Below are positions 18,536 to 28,987 of a stretch of DNA of 64,000 nucleotides, piece after piece. The notes under the pieces were generated by a model. The model was not told where the DNA came from. It saw nothing but the letters and a program-made list of their open reading frames with translations, and searched no databases. The translations under genes and the position numbers were made by a program. Origin of the DNA: Streptomyces wedmorensis (GTDB lineage Bacteria > Actinomycetota > Actinomycetes > Streptomycetales > Streptomycetaceae); NCBI RefSeq assembly GCF_000716445.1, contig NZ_JNWK01000023.1, positions 62,001 through 126,000 of the forward strand, given 5' to 3'. Each line of letters starts with the position of its first letter. Within the stretch, counting starts at the first letter, position 1.

Positions 18536-19372
18536 ATGGCGAACTACACCGCCGCTGACGTCAAGAAGCTCCGCGAGCTCACCGGCGCCGGCATGATGGA
18601 CTGCAAGAAGGCCCTGGACGAGGCCGACGGCAACGTCGACAAGGCCGTCGAGGCGCTCCGTATCAAGGGCCAGAAGGGCGTCGCCAAGCGCGAGGGCCGC
18701 TCTGCCGAGAACGGTGCCGTGGTCTCCCTCATCGCCGACGACAACACCTCCGGTGTCCTGGTCGAGCTGAAGTGCGAGACGGACTTCGTCGCCAAGGGTG
18801 ACAAGTTCCAGGCCGTCGCCGCCCAGCTGGCCGAGCACGTCGCCGCCACCGCCCCGGCCGACCTGGAGGCGCTGCTCGCCTCCGAGATCGAGGCCGGCAA
18901 GACCGTGCAGGCGTTCGTCGACGAGGCCAACGCCAACCTCGGCGAGAAGATCGTCCTGGACCGCTTCGCGCAGTACGCCGACGGCTTCGTCTTCGCGTAC
19001 ATGCACCGCACGATGCCGGACCTCCCGCCGCAGATCGGTGTCCTCGTCGAGTTCGACAAGGCCGACGCCGACGTCGCCAAGGGTGTCGCCCAGCACATCG
19101 CCGCCTTCGCGCCGAAGTACCTCACCAAGGAAGACATTCCGGCCGAGGTCGTCGAGTCCGAGCGGCGCATCGCCGAGGAGACCACCCGCGCCGAGGGCAA
19201 GCCCGAGGCCGCGATCGCCAAGATCGTCGAGGGTCGTGTCAACGGCTTCTTCAAGGACGCGACGCTGCTCGGCCAGCCGTACGCCCTTGACAACAAGAAG
19301 TCCGTCCAGAAGGTCCTGGACGAGGCCGGTGTCACCCTGAAGCGCTTCACCCGCATCAAGGTCGGCATCTGA
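18536..19372 (+). CDS. tsf: Elongation factor Ts
   Basis: A 278-residue EF-Ts: [20 protein letters not shown] and [13 protein letters not shown], the UBA-like and EF-Tu-contact regions, then [13 protein letters not shown] and dimerisation region. It exchanges GDP for GTP on EF-Tu. ATG 18536 follows GAGAGAAA. Confidence 0.97.
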   Translation: MANYTAADVKKLRELTGAGMMDCKKALDEADGNVDKAVEALRIKGQKGVAKREGRSAENGAVVSLIADDNTSGVLVELKCETDFVAKGDKFQAVAAQLAEHVAATAPADLEALLASEIEAGKTVQAFVDEANANLGEKIVLDRFAQYADGFVFAYMHRTMPDLPPQIGVLVEFDKADADVAKGVAQHIAAFAPKYLTKEDIPAEVVESERRIAEETTRAEGKPEAAIAKIVEGRVNGFFKDATLLGQPYALDNKKSVQKVLDEAGVTLKRFTRIKVGI

Positions 19373-19460
19373 GTCCGTACGCGAACGCGACGGACGCCGG
19401 ACCCCAGGTAGGGTCTGAGGCAGTCGTCCGCGCCCGCGCAGGACGACCGCAGATCTGACG

Positions 19461-19512
19461 AGGAGGCCATTGCCGCACGGGATACCGCGAGGACCCAAGG
19501 CAATGGCCTCCT
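19461..19512 (+). promoter_or_regulatory. Long-loop hairpin in the pyrH leader
   Basis: Exact 14-base inverted repeat, 19461-19474 and 19499-19512, with a 24-base loop, starting 62 bases before the pyrH ATG and ending 24 bases before it. A TAGGGT element at 19409-19414 could start a transcript carrying it. It may terminate tsf or control pyrH. Confidence 0.6.
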
Positions 19513-19536
19513 TCGTATGTGCACGAGGAGATCTCC

Positions 19537-20301
19537 ATGAACCAGGGCGCCGTACAGGGCGACGACAACAACGGCAAAAAGGTCGGCCGCTTCATGCTGA
19601 AGCTGTCCGGGGAAGCCTTCTCCGGCGGCACCGGCCTGGGTGTCGACCCCAACGTCGTGCACGCCATCGCGCGTGAGATCGCGGCGGTCGTCCGCGACGG
19701 CGCGGAGATCGCGGTGGTGATCGGCGGCGGCAACTTCTTCCGCGGCGCCGAGCTCCAGCAGCGCGGCATGGACCGGGCACGCTCCGACTACATGGGCATG
19801 CTCGGAACCGTGATGAACTGCCTCGCCCTCCAGGACTTCCTGGAGAAGGAGGGCATCGACTCGCGCGTCCAGACCGCCATCACCATGGGTCAGGTCGCCG
19901 AGCCGTACATTCCGCTGCGTGCCGTGCGCCACCTGGAGAAGGGCCGTGTGGTCATCTTCGGTGCGGGCATGGGCATGCCGTACTTCTCCACGGACACCAC
20001 CGCCGCGCAGCGTGCCCTGGAGATCGACGCCGAGGCCCTGCTGATGGGCAAGAACGGCGTGGACGGCGTCTACGACTCCGACCCGAAGGCCAACCCCGAC
20101 GCGGTCAAGTTCGACGCCCTCGAGTACGGCGAGGTGCTCTCCCGCGACCTCAAGGTCGCCGACGCCACCGCCATCACCCTGTGCCGGGACAACAACCTCC
20201 CGATCCTCGTCTTCGAACTGCTCACCGAGGGCAATATCGCTCGCGCGGTGAAGGGTGAGAAGATCGGCACGCTCGTGAGCGACCAGGGCACCCGGGCCTG
20301 A
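19537..20301 (+). CDS. pyrH: Uridylate kinase (UMP kinase)
   Basis: A 254-residue amino-acid-kinase-fold protein: [27 protein letters not shown] and the C-terminal [11 protein letters not shown]. It phosphorylates UMP to UDP and is usually allosterically controlled by UTP and GTP. The ATG at 19537 has AGGAG at 19526-19530; an in-frame ATG at 19519 precedes that site and is rejected. A long-loop hairpin lies in the leader. Confidence 0.96.
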   Translation: MNQGAVQGDDNNGKKVGRFMLKLSGEAFSGGTGLGVDPNVVHAIAREIAAVVRDGAEIAVVIGGGNFFRGAELQQRGMDRARSDYMGMLGTVMNCLALQDFLEKEGIDSRVQTAITMGQVAEPYIPLRAVRHLEKGRVVIFGAGMGMPYFSTDTTAAQRALEIDAEALLMGKNGVDGVYDSDPKANPDAVKFDALEYGEVLSRDLKVADATAITLCRDNNLPILVFELLTEGNIARAVKGEKIGTLVSDQGTRA

Positions 20302-20398
20302 CACCCGAACCGGGAACCGCCCCGCAAGGGGATGGACAGAGCCCTGCCGGTCGTACCCACCGTGCAGGACACAACGCGACGACACGCAGGAGCATGTG

Positions 20399-20956
20399 GT
20401 GATCGAAGAGACCCTCCTCGAGGCCGAGGAGAAGATGGAGAAGGCCGTCGTGGTCGCCAAGGAGGACTTCGCCGCGATCCGCACCGGCCGTGCGCACCCG
20501 GCGATGTTCAACAAGATCGTGGCCGACTACTACGGTGCCATCACCCCCATCAACCAGCTGGCCTCCTTCTCCGTGCCGGAGCCGCGGATGGCCGTGGTGA
20601 CCCCGTTCGACAAGAGCGCGCTGCGCAACATCGAGCAGGCCATCCGTGACTCGGACCTCGGTGTCAACCCGAGCAACGACGGCAACATCATCCGTGTGGT
20701 GTTCCCGGAGCTGACCGAGGAGCGCCGCCGCGAGTACATCAAGGTCGCCAAGGGCAAGGCCGAGGACTCGAAGATCTCGATCCGCTCGGTGCGCCGCAAG
20801 GCCAAGGAGACCATCGACAAGCTCGTCAAGGACGGCGAGGTCGGCGAGGACGAGGGCCGCCGTGCCGAGAAGGAGCTCGACGACACCACCGCGAAGTACG
20901 TGGCGCAGGTGGACGAGCTGCTCAAGCACAAGGAAGCCGAGCTGCTCGAGGTCTGA
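20399..20956 (+). CDS. frr: Ribosome recycling factor
   Basis: A 185-residue RRF beginning [17 protein letters not shown], with [14 protein letters not shown] and [17 protein letters not shown]. It splits post-termination ribosomes with EF-G. Two in-frame GTG codons (20396, 20399) follow AGGAG at 20390ish; the second matches the family start. The stop overlaps the cdsA ATG (TGATG). Confidence 0.96.
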   Translation: MIEETLLEAEEKMEKAVVVAKEDFAAIRTGRAHPAMFNKIVADYYGAITPINQLASFSVPEPRMAVVTPFDKSALRNIEQAIRDSDLGVNPSNDGNIIRVVFPELTEERRREYIKVAKGKAEDSKISIRSVRRKAKETIDKLVKDGEVGEDEGRRAEKELDDTTAKYVAQVDELLKHKEAELLEV

Positions 20957-22059
20957 TGAACGACTCTTCCTGGGGGGCCCCGGCCGGTTCCGGCCGTAGG
21001 GGACCCGACCAGGGGCCCGTCCCGGCGGGTCCCGCATACGATCGGCATCAGGCGGCGCAGACTCGGCCCATGCCCATCGTGCCCGACGTTCCCGCCGGCG
21101 GATTCCAGGACGGTCACGGTCGGGGGGCCGCTCACCCGAGCGGCCCCCTGTTCCGTGACGAGACGCCGCACGAGCACCCGCAGGAGCCCATGTCCAGCCC
21201 CACCCCGCCTCCGCCGCCCGCGCCGTCGGCGCCACGGCAGAAGAAGAGCGCGGGGCGCGACCTGGGCGCGGCCATAGGGGTCGGAGTCGGTCTCGGCGCC
21301 GTCATCATCGCGTCGCTGTTCATCTGGAAGCCGGCGTTCATCGGGGTGATAGCGGTCGCCGTGGTGGTCGGGCTCTGGGAGCTGACCTCCCGCCTCCAGG
21401 AGCGCAGGGAGATCAAGGCGCCGCTGGTGCCCCTCGCGGTCGGCGGCGCGGCGATGGTCGTCGCCGGCTACGTCCGGGGTGCCGAGGGCGCCTGGGTGGC
21501 GATGGCGCTGACCGCGCTCGCCGTCCTCGTGTGGCGGATGACGGAGCCCCCCGAGGGGTATCTGAAGGACGTCACGGCGGGTGTCTTCGCCGCGTTCTAC
21601 GTGCCGTTCCTGGCGACCTTCGTGGCGCTGCTGCTGACCGCGGACGACGGCCCGCAGCGGGTGCTGACGTTCCTGATCCTGACCGTGGTCAGCGACACCG
21701 GGGCGTACGCGATCGGCTGGCGCTTCGGGAAGCACAAGCTGGCTCCGCGGATCAGTCCCGGGAAGACCCGGGAGGGTCTGCTCGGGGCGGTGACGTTCGC
21801 GATGGCGGCGGGTGCGCTGTGCATGGAGTTCATGATCGACGACGGTGCCTGGTGGCAGGGGCTGATCCTCGGCTTCGCGGTGGCCGTGAGCGCGACCCTG
21901 GGCGACCTGGGCGAGTCGATGATCAAGCGCGACCTCGGCATCAAGGACATGGGCACGCTGCTGCCGGGCCACGGCGGCATCATGGACCGGCTGGACTCGC
22001 TGCTGCCGACGGCGCCGGTGGTGTGGCTGCTGCTGGCGCTGTTCGTCGGGACCGGCTGA
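20956..22059 (+). CDS. cdsA: Phosphatidate cytidylyltransferase
   Basis: A 367-residue membrane enzyme. A disordered Pro/Gly-rich cytoplasmic N-terminus of about 95 residues precedes some seven to eight membrane helices. The CDP-diglyceride synthetase signature is visible near the C-terminus as KRDLGIKDMGTLLPGHGG followed by IMDRLDS. It makes CDP-diacylglycerol for phospholipid synthesis. It is coupled to frr by a one-base overlap. Confidence 0.95.
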   Translation: MNDSSWGAPAGSGRRGPDQGPVPAGPAYDRHQAAQTRPMPIVPDVPAGGFQDGHGRGAAHPSGPLFRDETPHEHPQEPMSSPTPPPPPAPSAPRQKKSAGRDLGAAIGVGVGLGAVIIASLFIWKPAFIGVIAVAVVVGLWELTSRLQERREIKAPLVPLAVGGAAMVVAGYVRGAEGAWVAMALTALAVLVWRMTEPPEGYLKDVTAGVFAAFYVPFLATFVALLLTADDGPQRVLTFLILTVVSDTGAYAIGWRFGKHKLAPRISPGKTREGLLGAVTFAMAAGALCMEFMIDDGAWWQGLILGFAVAVSATLGDLGESMIKRDLGIKDMGTLLPGHGGIMDRLDSLLPTAPVVWLLLALFVGTG

Positions 22060-22075
22060 ACCGTTCGTTCCGTGG

Positions 22076-22114
22076 GACGGGCCCGCTGCCTTCACGGCAG
22101 CGGGCCCGTCTTCG
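22076..22114 (+). terminator. Terminator of frr-cdsA
   Basis: Perfect 15-bp stem (22076-22090 and 22096-22110), loop TTCAC, followed by TTCGTT, 17 bases after the cdsA stop. Confidence 0.88.
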
Positions 22115-22190
22115 TTCCGGTGTCCACCATGTGGGGGAAGCGGACGGTGGATCGGCGGCCCGGAGCCCCCGCGCGGGAAGGATGCCGAGC

Positions 22191-23810
22191 ATGACAGCAC
22201 CCACGGCCCGCTCCGCCGAACGGCCCTCCGGGGCCCTCTCGGTCCTGCTGACCCTCGCGGCGGGGCAGTTCCTCATGGCGCTCGACAGCTCCGTCATGAA
22301 CGTCTCCATCGCCACGGTGGCCGAGGACGTCGGCACCACCATCACCGGCATCCAGGGCGCCATCACCGCGTACACACTGGTGATGGCGATGCTCATGATC
22401 CCCGGGGGCAAGGTCGGCACCCTGATCGGCCGCAAGCGGGCCTTCATGATCGGCTGCTGCATCTACGGCGCCGGCTCCCTCACCACGGCCCTCGCCCCGA
22501 ACCTCCCGGTGCTGATGTTCGGCTGGTCGTTCCTCGAAGGCGTCGGGGCGGCGCTCATCATGCCCGCCATCGTGGCCCTGGTGGCCGGCAACTTCCCCAC
22601 CGATCGCCGCCCGATGGCGTACGGCGTCGTCGCGTCGGCGGGAGCCGTCGCCATCGCGGCCGGGCCCCTCATCGGCGGCATCGCCACGACGTACTTCTCC
22701 TGGCGCTGGGTCTTCGCCGGCGAGGTCCTGGTGGTGCTGGTGATCCTCGTGTTCGCCCGCCGCATCGCCGACGCCGTCAGCGAGGAGCGCCCGCGTATCG
22801 ACCTCTTGGGCGCGCTGCTCTGCGCCGCCGGACTGGGCGCCTTCGTCTACGGCGTGCTCCGCTCGAGCGAGTGGGGCTGGGTGCGGCCGAAGGCCGACGC
22901 GCCCGCCTGGCTCGGGGTGTCGCTGGTCGTCTGGCTGATGCTGGCGGGACTGCTGCTGATGTGGTGCTTCCTGCGCTGGGAGGCCCGGCTCGTCGCCCGC
23001 CACCGGGAGCCGCTCATCCACCCGGACATGCTGCGCAACCGGCAGCTGACCGGCGGCCTGACCATGTTCTTCTTCCAGTACCTCGTCCAGATGGGCGTCT
23101 TCTTCGTCGTCCCGCTCTACCTGTCGGTCGCCCTGGGGCTGTCCGCGCTCGCCACCGGCGTCCGCATCCTGCCCCTGTCGGTGACCCTGCTGGCCGCCGC
23201 GCTCCTGATCCCCCGGTTCTTCCCCGACGCGTCCCCGCGCCGGGTGGTACGGATCGGGGTGCTCGCACTGCTCGCGGGCGCCATCGTGCTGATGGCCGCG
23301 CTCGACGCGGACGCCGGGGCTGAGATCGTCGCCGTGCCCCTGCTGCTCGTCGGGTTCGGCATGGGCGCCCTGGCCTCCCAGCTCGGCGCGGTCACCGTGT
23401 CCGCCGTGCCGGACAGCCAGAGCGCGGAGGTCGGCGGCATCCAGAACTCCGCCACGAACCTCGGTGCCTCCATCGGCACCGCCCTCGCCGGCTCGCTCAT
23501 GATCGCCGCGCTGACCTCCTCGTTCCTGGCGAGCATCGAACAGAACCCGGCGGTCCCGGCCGACGTGAAGCAGCGGGCGGCCGTGGAACTCCAGAGCGGT
23601 ATCCCCTTCCTCTCGGACGCCCAGCTCACCGACGCCCTCGAGGAGGCCGGCGCTTCCCCGCAGGTCACCGACGCCGCCCTGGAGGCCAACGCCTCAGCCC
23701 GCCTCGACGGCATCCGCGGGGCCCTCGCGATCCTCGCCGCCGCCTCCGTCGTCTCCCTCTTCTTCACCTCCCGCATCCCCCGCACCCCACCGGGCCGCCC
23801 CGCGCCGTGA
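22191..23810 (+). CDS. MFS drug transporter, DHA2/EmrB family (14 TMS)
   Basis: A 539-residue transporter with about 14 hydrophobic segments. The first helix carries [16 protein letters not shown], the DHA2 motif with an intramembrane Asp; motif C-like [13 protein letters not shown] and motif [15 protein letters not shown] are present. It probably exports drugs or metabolites by proton antiport; the substrate cannot be told. ATG 22191 has GGGAAGG about 9 bases upstream; ATG 22182 is too close to that site. It stands alone after a strong terminator. Confidence 0.9.
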   Translation: MTAPTARSAERPSGALSVLLTLAAGQFLMALDSSVMNVSIATVAEDVGTTITGIQGAITAYTLVMAMLMIPGGKVGTLIGRKRAFMIGCCIYGAGSLTTALAPNLPVLMFGWSFLEGVGAALIMPAIVALVAGNFPTDRRPMAYGVVASAGAVAIAAGPLIGGIATTYFSWRWVFAGEVLVVLVILVFARRIADAVSEERPRIDLLGALLCAAGLGAFVYGVLRSSEWGWVRPKADAPAWLGVSLVVWLMLAGLLLMWCFLRWEARLVARHREPLIHPDMLRNRQLTGGLTMFFFQYLVQMGVFFVVPLYLSVALGLSALATGVRILPLSVTLLAAALLIPRFFPDASPRRVVRIGVLALLAGAIVLMAALDADAGAEIVAVPLLLVGFGMGALASQLGAVTVSAVPDSQSAEVGGIQNSATNLGASIGTALAGSLMIAALTSSFLASIEQNPAVPADVKQRAAVELQSGIPFLSDAQLTDALEEAGASPQVTDAALEANASARLDGIRGALAILAAASVVSLFFTSRIPRTPPGRPAP

Positions 23811-23874
23811 GGCCCCTCACCCTTACCCTTCACGCGCCGGGACACCCGCGCGTGTCTGCGACACTGGTAGCACC

Positions 23875-24981
23875 ATGCCCAAGCCCGGAGAACTCACTTT
23901 CGTCGCCCCCCGCGGAGCCAAGAAGCCGCCGCGGCACCTGGCCGACCTTTCGCCCGCCGAGCGGAAGGAGGCCGTCGCCGCGATCGGCGAGAAGCCGTTC
24001 CGCGCCAAGCAGCTGTCCACCCACTACTTCGCGCGGTACGCGCACGACCCCGCCGAGTGGACCGACATCCCGGCCGCGTCGCGGGAGAAGCTGGCCGGGG
24101 AGCTGCTGCCCGACCTGATGTCGGTGGTCCGGCACATCTCGTGCGACGACGACACCACCCGCAAGACGCTGTGGCGGCTGCACGACGGCACGCTCGTCGA
24201 GTCGGTGCTGATGCGCTACCCGGACCGCGTGACGATGTGCATCTCCTCGCAGGCCGGCTGCGGGATGAACTGCCCGTTCTGCGCGACCGGGCAGGCGGGG
24301 CTCGACCGGAACCTGTCGACCGCCGAGATCGTGCACCAGATCGTGGACGGGATGCGGTCGCTGCGGGACGGCGAGGTGCCCGGCGGACCGGCACGGCTGT
24401 CCAACATCGTCTTCATGGGCATGGGCGAGCCGCTCGCCAACTACAAGCGGGTCGTCGGCGCCATCCGGCGGCTGACCGACCCGGAGCCGGACGGCCTCGG
24501 GCTGTCCCAGCGCGGGATCACCGTGTCCACCGTCGGCCTCGTGCCGGCGATGCTGCGCTTCGCCGACGAGGGCTTCAAGTGCCGGCTGGCGGTCTCGCTG
24601 CACGCGCCGGACGACGAGCTGCGCGACACCCTGGTGCCCGTGAACACGCGCTGGAAGGTGCGGGAGGTCCTCGACGCGGCCTGGGAGTACGCGGAGAAGT
24701 CGGGCCGCCGGATCTCCATCGAGTACGCGCTCATCCGGGACATCAACGACCAGGCCTGGCGCGGAGACCTGCTCGGCAGGCTCCTCAAGGGCAAGCGGGT
24801 GCACGTCAACCTGATCCCGCTGAACCCGACGCCCGGCTCGAAGTGGACGGCGTCGCGTCCCGAGGACGAGAAGGCGTTCGTCGAGGCCATCGCGCGCCAC
24901 GGTGTTCCGGTGACCGTGCGGGACACCCGGGGCCAGGAGATCGACGGTGCCTGTGGACAGCTGGCCGCGGCCGAGCGCTGA
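23875..24981 (+). CDS. rlmN: Dual-specificity 23S rRNA/tRNA adenine-C2 methyltransferase RlmN
   Basis: A 368-residue radical-SAM enzyme. The 4Fe-4S motif is CGMNCPFC (CxxxCxxC), preceded by [10 protein letters not shown], and the catalytic C-terminal cysteine lies in EIDGACGQL. It methylates C2 of A2503 in 23S rRNA and A37 in some tRNAs. Domains [11 protein letters not shown] and the SAM/dimer loop are intact. Single gene, ending just before the thiamine riboswitch. Confidence 0.95.
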   Translation: MPKPGELTFVAPRGAKKPPRHLADLSPAERKEAVAAIGEKPFRAKQLSTHYFARYAHDPAEWTDIPAASREKLAGELLPDLMSVVRHISCDDDTTRKTLWRLHDGTLVESVLMRYPDRVTMCISSQAGCGMNCPFCATGQAGLDRNLSTAEIVHQIVDGMRSLRDGEVPGGPARLSNIVFMGMGEPLANYKRVVGAIRRLTDPEPDGLGLSQRGITVSTVGLVPAMLRFADEGFKCRLAVSLHAPDDELRDTLVPVNTRWKVREVLDAAWEYAEKSGRRISIEYALIRDINDQAWRGDLLGRLLKGKRVHVNLIPLNPTPGSKWTASRPEDEKAFVEAIARHGVPVTVRDTRGQEIDGACGQLAAAER

Positions 24982-25017
24982 CCTTGTAGTCTGAGCTCGA
25001 ACACATCTCCAATATTC

Positions 25018-25107
25018 CGACAGGGGAGCGCCACAGCGCTGAGAGTGCGGTCACCGTAGGACCGCAGACCCTCTGAACCTTGCCCAGGTCATTCTGGGTA
25101 GGAAGTT
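25018..25107 (+). promoter_or_regulatory. TPP riboswitch (THI element)
   Basis: All conserved blocks are in order: ACAGGGGAGC (25020-25029), GCTGAGAGTGCGG, the variable CCGCAGACC stem, CTCTGAACCT, and AGGTCATTCTGGGTAGGAAG. These bind the pyrimidine and pyrophosphate of TPP. A TAGTCT -10-like element lies at 24987-24992. It controls the downstream thiamine transporter; high TPP should reduce expression. Confidence 0.96.
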
Positions 25108-25129
25108 CGGTCGTAACTCAAGCTGTTGC

Positions 25130-25167
25130 GCCCTGCCCGCGCCGGTTCCGCCGGACGCGGGCAGGGC
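25130..25167 (+). terminator. Expression platform hairpin of the TPP riboswitch
   Basis: A 12-bp stem (25130-25141 and 25156-25167) with a 14-base loop, itself able to form CCGG/CCGG, followed by pyrimidine-rich CGCGTCTCTTCCT. It lies between the aptamer and the thiB ribosome-binding site, so premature termination is the likely output. Confidence 0.75.
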
Positions 25168-25203
25168 CGCGTCTCTTCCTGGTCACACCCAGGAGGAATC
25201 TCA

Positions 25204-26298
25204 GTGAGCACCAAGAAGATGGCCGCCGCCGCGCTCGTCGCGGCGCTGGGCGTCACCACCCTCGCCGCCTGCGGCACCGACGACGTCAGGGGCGCGGCCG
25301 GCAAGACCGACCGGCCCGCGCCGAAGACCGTGACGCTGGTGAGCCACGACTCGTTCAACGCCTCCAAGGAGGTGCTGGCCGACTTCACGAAGCAGACCGG
25401 GTTCACGGTCAAGATCCTCAAGAGCGGCGACGCGGGCGAGGCCGTCAACAAGGAGATCCTCACCAAGGGCTCCCCGCAGGGTGACGTCTTCTTCGGCGTC
25501 GACAACACGCTGCTGTCCCGCGCCCTCGACAACGGGATCTTCGTCCCGTACGAGGCGAAGGGCATGGACCGGGTCCCGGCCGCGTACCAGCTGGACAAGG
25601 AGCACCGGGTGACGCCGGTCGACTCCGGCGACATCTGCGTCAACTACGACAAGAAGTACTTCGCCGACAAGAAGCTGGCGCCGCCGGTGACCTTCGACGA
25701 CCTGGCGAAGCCGGCGTACAAGGACCTGCTCGTCGTCGAGAACCCGGAGCGGTCCTCGCCGGGGCTCGGCTTCCTCCTCGGCACCGCCGCGAAGTACGGC
25801 GACGAGGGCTGGCAGGACTACTGGAAGAAGCTCAAGGCCAACGGCGTGAAGACCGTCGACAGCTGGGAGCTCGCCTACAACCAGGAGTTCTCCGGCTCGG
25901 CCGGCGGCAAGCAGGCCAAGGGCGACCGGCCGCTCGTCGTGTCCTACGCCTCCAGCCCGCCCGTCGAGGTGCTGTACGGCGAGCCGCAGCCGAAGGTGGC
26001 GCCCACCGGCGTCTCCACCGGCACGTGCTTCCGGCAGACGGAGTTCGCCGGTCTGCTGAACGGGGCGAAGAACCCCGAGGGCGGCAAGGCGCTGATCGAC
26101 TTCCTGATCTCCAAGAAGTTCCAGGAGGACATGCCGCTGCAGATGTTCGTGAACCCGGTCGCCACGGACGCGGCGCTGCCGGAGCTGTTCACGAAGCACG
26201 GCGTGGTGGTCGACAAGCCCGAGACCATGGCACCCGAGAAGATCGCCGAGAAGCGTGACCCGTGGATCCAGCAGTGGTCGTCGCTCGTCCTGAAGTAG
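25204..26298 (+). CDS. thiB: Thiamine ABC transporter substrate-binding lipoprotein
   Basis: A 364-residue binding protein of the TbpA/ThiB class. The signal peptide ends in the lipobox LAAC, placing the mature lipid-modified cysteine near residue 23. The mature part starts PKTVTLVSHDSFNASKE, resembling the iron/thiamine-binding cluster D proteins. GTG 25204 has AGGAGGA at 25191-25197. First gene of a three-gene importer under the TPP riboswitch; the end overlaps thiP by 37 bases. Confidence 0.93.
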   Translation: MSTKKMAAAALVAALGVTTLAACGTDDVRGAAGKTDRPAPKTVTLVSHDSFNASKEVLADFTKQTGFTVKILKSGDAGEAVNKEILTKGSPQGDVFFGVDNTLLSRALDNGIFVPYEAKGMDRVPAAYQLDKEHRVTPVDSGDICVNYDKKYFADKKLAPPVTFDDLAKPAYKDLLVVENPERSSPGLGFLLGTAAKYGDEGWQDYWKKLKANGVKTVDSWELAYNQEFSGSAGGKQAKGDRPLVVSYASSPPVEVLYGEPQPKVAPTGVSTGTCFRQTEFAGLLNGAKNPEGGKALIDFLISKKFQEDMPLQMFVNPVATDAALPELFTKHGVVVDKPETMAPEKIAEKRDPWIQQWSSLVLK

Positions 26299-27950
26299 GG
26301 CGCGACATCAAGCGGAGCGCGGCGCGGCTGGGGCTGATGGCCCTGCCCGTCGCGTTCTTCGGCGTCTTCTTCGCCTGGCCCGTCGCGTCGATCGTCGAGC
26401 GCGGGCTGCGCCCCGACGGCTCCTGGCGGTTCGGGCGGATCGGCGAGACGCTGAGCCGGCCCGACATCCTCGACGTGCTCGGCTTCACCGTGTGGCAGGC
26501 GCTCGCCTCGACCGCGCTGACGCTGCTCTTGGCGCTGCCGGGGGCGTACGTCTTCGCCCGCTTCGACTTCCCCGGCAAGAACGTCCTGCGGGCCGTGGTC
26601 ACGGTGCCGTTCGTGCTGCCGACCGTGCTGGTCGGCACCGCGTTCCTGGCGGTCGTCGGACGGGGCGGGCTCACGGACGAGCTGTGGGGCCTGCGGCTCG
26701 ACACCAGCGTGTGGGCGATCCTCCTCGCCCACGTCTTCTTCAACTACGCCGTCGTCGTACGGACCGTCGGCGGCCTCTGGTCCCAGCTCGACCCGCGCCA
26801 GGAGGAGGCCGCCCGGGTCCTCGGCGCCTCGCGCTGGACGGCCTGGCGGACGGTGACGCTGCCCGCGCTGGTGCCGGCGGTGTCGGCGGCCGCGCTGATG
26901 GTGTTCCTCTTCACCTTCACCTCGTTCGGTGTCGTGCAGATCCTCGGCGGGGACGCGTACTCCACCCTGGAGGCGGAGATCTACCGCCAGACGGCCCGGC
27001 TCCTCGACCTGCCGACGGCCGCCGTGCTCACGCTCGTGCAGTTCGTCGCGGTCGGCGCGATCCTCGGCGTGCACGCGTGGACGGTACGGCGGCGGGAGAC
27101 CGCGCTGCGGCTCGTCGCCCCGGAGCGGACCGCCCGCCGGCCGCGCGGGGCGGGCCAGTGGGCGCTGCTCGCGGGCGTCCTGCTCTCCGTGGCGCTGCTG
27201 ATCCTGCTGCCGCTCGGCGTCCTGGTGGAGCGCTCGTTCGCCGGGCCCGGCGGGTACGGGCTCGGCTACTACCGGGCGCTCGGCTCGCTCGACGAGAGCG
27301 GCACGTTCCTGGTGCCGCCGCTGGAGGCGATCGGCAACTCGCTGCGGTACGCGGTGGCCGCCACCGCGATCGCGGTCGTGATCGGCGGGCTCGCGGCGGC
27401 CGCCCTCACCCGGCGGGCCGGACGGCTCGTGCGCGGCTTCGACGCGCTCCTGATGCTGCCGCTCGGGGTCTCTGCCGTCACCGTCGGCTTCGGCTTCCTC
27501 ATCACGCTCGACGAGCCGCCGTTCGACCTGCGGGCCAGCTGGATCCTCGTCCCCCTCGCGCAGGCGCTGGTCGGCGTCCCCTTCGTCGTACGGACCATGC
27601 TGCCGGTGCTGCGGGCCGTGGACGAGCGGCTGCGGGAGGCGGCGGCCGTGCTCGGCGCCTCGCCGTGGCGGGCCTGGCGGGAGGTGGACCTGCCGATGGT
27701 GCGGCGGGCGCTGCTCATCGCCGCCGGGTTCGCCTTCGCCGTCTCGCTGGGCGAGTTCGGCGCGACCGTCTTCATCGCCCGGCCCGACAGCCCGACGCTG
27801 CCGGTGGCGGTGGCCCGGCTGCTCGGCCGGCCGGGCGAGCTCAACTACGGCCAGGCGATGGCCCTCTCGACGATTCTGATGGTGGTGTGCGCGGTGTCCC
27901 TGCTGCTGCTCGAACGGCTGCGCACCGACCGGACCTCCGGGGAGTTCTGA
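26262..27950 (+). CDS. thiP: Thiamine ABC transporter permease (fused double domain)
   Basis: A 562-residue permease with two ABC-permease halves, each with about six helices. EAA-like loops are EEAARVLGASRWTAWRTV and REAAAVLGASPWRAWREV, the docking sites for ThiQ. Fusion of two halves is normal for ThiP. GTG 26262 overlaps the end of thiB; a start at the later ATG near residue 26 (MALPVAFFG) is possible. The stop overlaps thiQ (TGATG). Confidence 0.92.
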   Translation: MDPAVVVARPEVGRDIKRSAARLGLMALPVAFFGVFFAWPVASIVERGLRPDGSWRFGRIGETLSRPDILDVLGFTVWQALASTALTLLLALPGAYVFARFDFPGKNVLRAVVTVPFVLPTVLVGTAFLAVVGRGGLTDELWGLRLDTSVWAILLAHVFFNYAVVVRTVGGLWSQLDPRQEEAARVLGASRWTAWRTVTLPALVPAVSAAALMVFLFTFTSFGVVQILGGDAYSTLEAEIYRQTARLLDLPTAAVLTLVQFVAVGAILGVHAWTVRRRETALRLVAPERTARRPRGAGQWALLAGVLLSVALLILLPLGVLVERSFAGPGGYGLGYYRALGSLDESGTFLVPPLEAIGNSLRYAVAATAIAVVIGGLAAAALTRRAGRLVRGFDALLMLPLGVSAVTVGFGFLITLDEPPFDLRASWILVPLAQALVGVPFVVRTMLPVLRAVDERLREAAAVLGASPWRAWREVDLPMVRRALLIAAGFAFAVSLGEFGATVFIARPDSPTLPVAVARLLGRPGELNYGQAMALSTILMVVCAVSLLLLERLRTDRTSGEF

Positions 27951-28969
27951 TGCTTTCGATCGAGGACGCGACCGTACGGTTCGGGGAGCGGGCCGTGCTC
28001 GACGCCGTGGACCTGGAGGTCGCCGAGCACGAGATCGTGTGCGTCCTCGGCCCCAGCGGCAGCGGCAAGTCCACGCTGCTGCGGGCCGTCGCCGGGCTCC
28101 AGGCGCTCGACTCCGGCCGGGTGCTGCTCGCCGGCGCCGACCAGGCGGGGGTGCCGGTGCACCGGCGGGGCGTCGGGCTGATGTTCCAGGACCACCAGTT
28201 GTTCCCGCAGCGGGACGTCGGCGGCAACGTCGCCTTCGGGCCGCGCATGCGGGGGGCCGGGAAGGCGGCGCAGGCCGAGCGGGTGCGGGAGCTGCTCGAC
28301 CTCGTCGGTCTGCCCGGCGCCGAGCGGCGGTCCGTCGCCGCGCTCTCCGGCGGCGAGCAGCAGCGGGTGGCGCTCGCCCGCGCGCTCGCACCCCGGCCCC
28401 GGCTGCTCATGCTCGACGAACCGCTCGGCCAGCTCGACCGCGGCCTGCGCGAGCGGCTCGTCGTCGAGCTTCGGCAGCTCTTCGGACGGCTGGGGACGAC
28501 GGTCCTCGCCGTCACCCACGACCAGGGCGAGGCCTTCGCCCTCGCCGACCGGGTCGTGGTCATGCGGGACGGGCGGATCGCCCAGTCCGGCACCCCCGTC
28601 GACGTGTGGTCCCGCCCCGCCTCGGAGTTCGTCGCCCGCTTCCTCGGCTTCGACAACGTGGTGGCGGCGCGGGTCACCGGGACGCTCGCGCAGACAGTCT
28701 GGGGCCCGGTGCCCGTGCCGGACGGCTCCCCGCAGGGCGACCGTGTCCTCCTCGTCCGCCCCGGCGGGGTACGGATCGAGGGGGACGGGGAGGCCTGGAC
28801 CGTCGAGTCCCGGACCTTCCGCGGCGACCGGGTCGCCGTACGCCTCCGCCCGGCGGACGGCCCCGCCCTGGAGGCCGACCTCCCGCTGCGGGAGGCACCC
28901 GCCGAGGGGGCCCGGGTCGCCGTGGAGTTCCGGGTGGAGGACGTGGTGGTGCTGGAGGCCGCCGCCTAG
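27950..28969 (+). CDS. thiQ: Thiamine ABC transporter ATPase
   Basis: A 339-residue ABC ATPase: Walker A GPSGSGKST, Q-loop VGLMFQDHQLF, signature LSGGEQQRVALARAL, Walker B LLMLDEPLGQLD, H-loop VTHDQGE. A C-terminal regulatory extension of about 100 residues (TOBE-like, ending VEFRVEDVVVLEA) is longer than in E. coli ThiQ. Third gene of the riboswitch-controlled operon. Confidence 0.93.
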   Translation: MLSIEDATVRFGERAVLDAVDLEVAEHEIVCVLGPSGSGKSTLLRAVAGLQALDSGRVLLAGADQAGVPVHRRGVGLMFQDHQLFPQRDVGGNVAFGPRMRGAGKAAQAERVRELLDLVGLPGAERRSVAALSGGEQQRVALARALAPRPRLLMLDEPLGQLDRGLRERLVVELRQLFGRLGTTVLAVTHDQGEAFALADRVVVMRDGRIAQSGTPVDVWSRPASEFVARFLGFDNVVAARVTGTLAQTVWGPVPVPDGSPQGDRVLLVRPGGVRIEGDGEAWTVESRTFRGDRVAVRLRPADGPALEADLPLREAPAEGARVAVEFRVEDVVVLEAAA

Positions 28970-28987
28970 GGGGTGCCCTGTAGGCCG

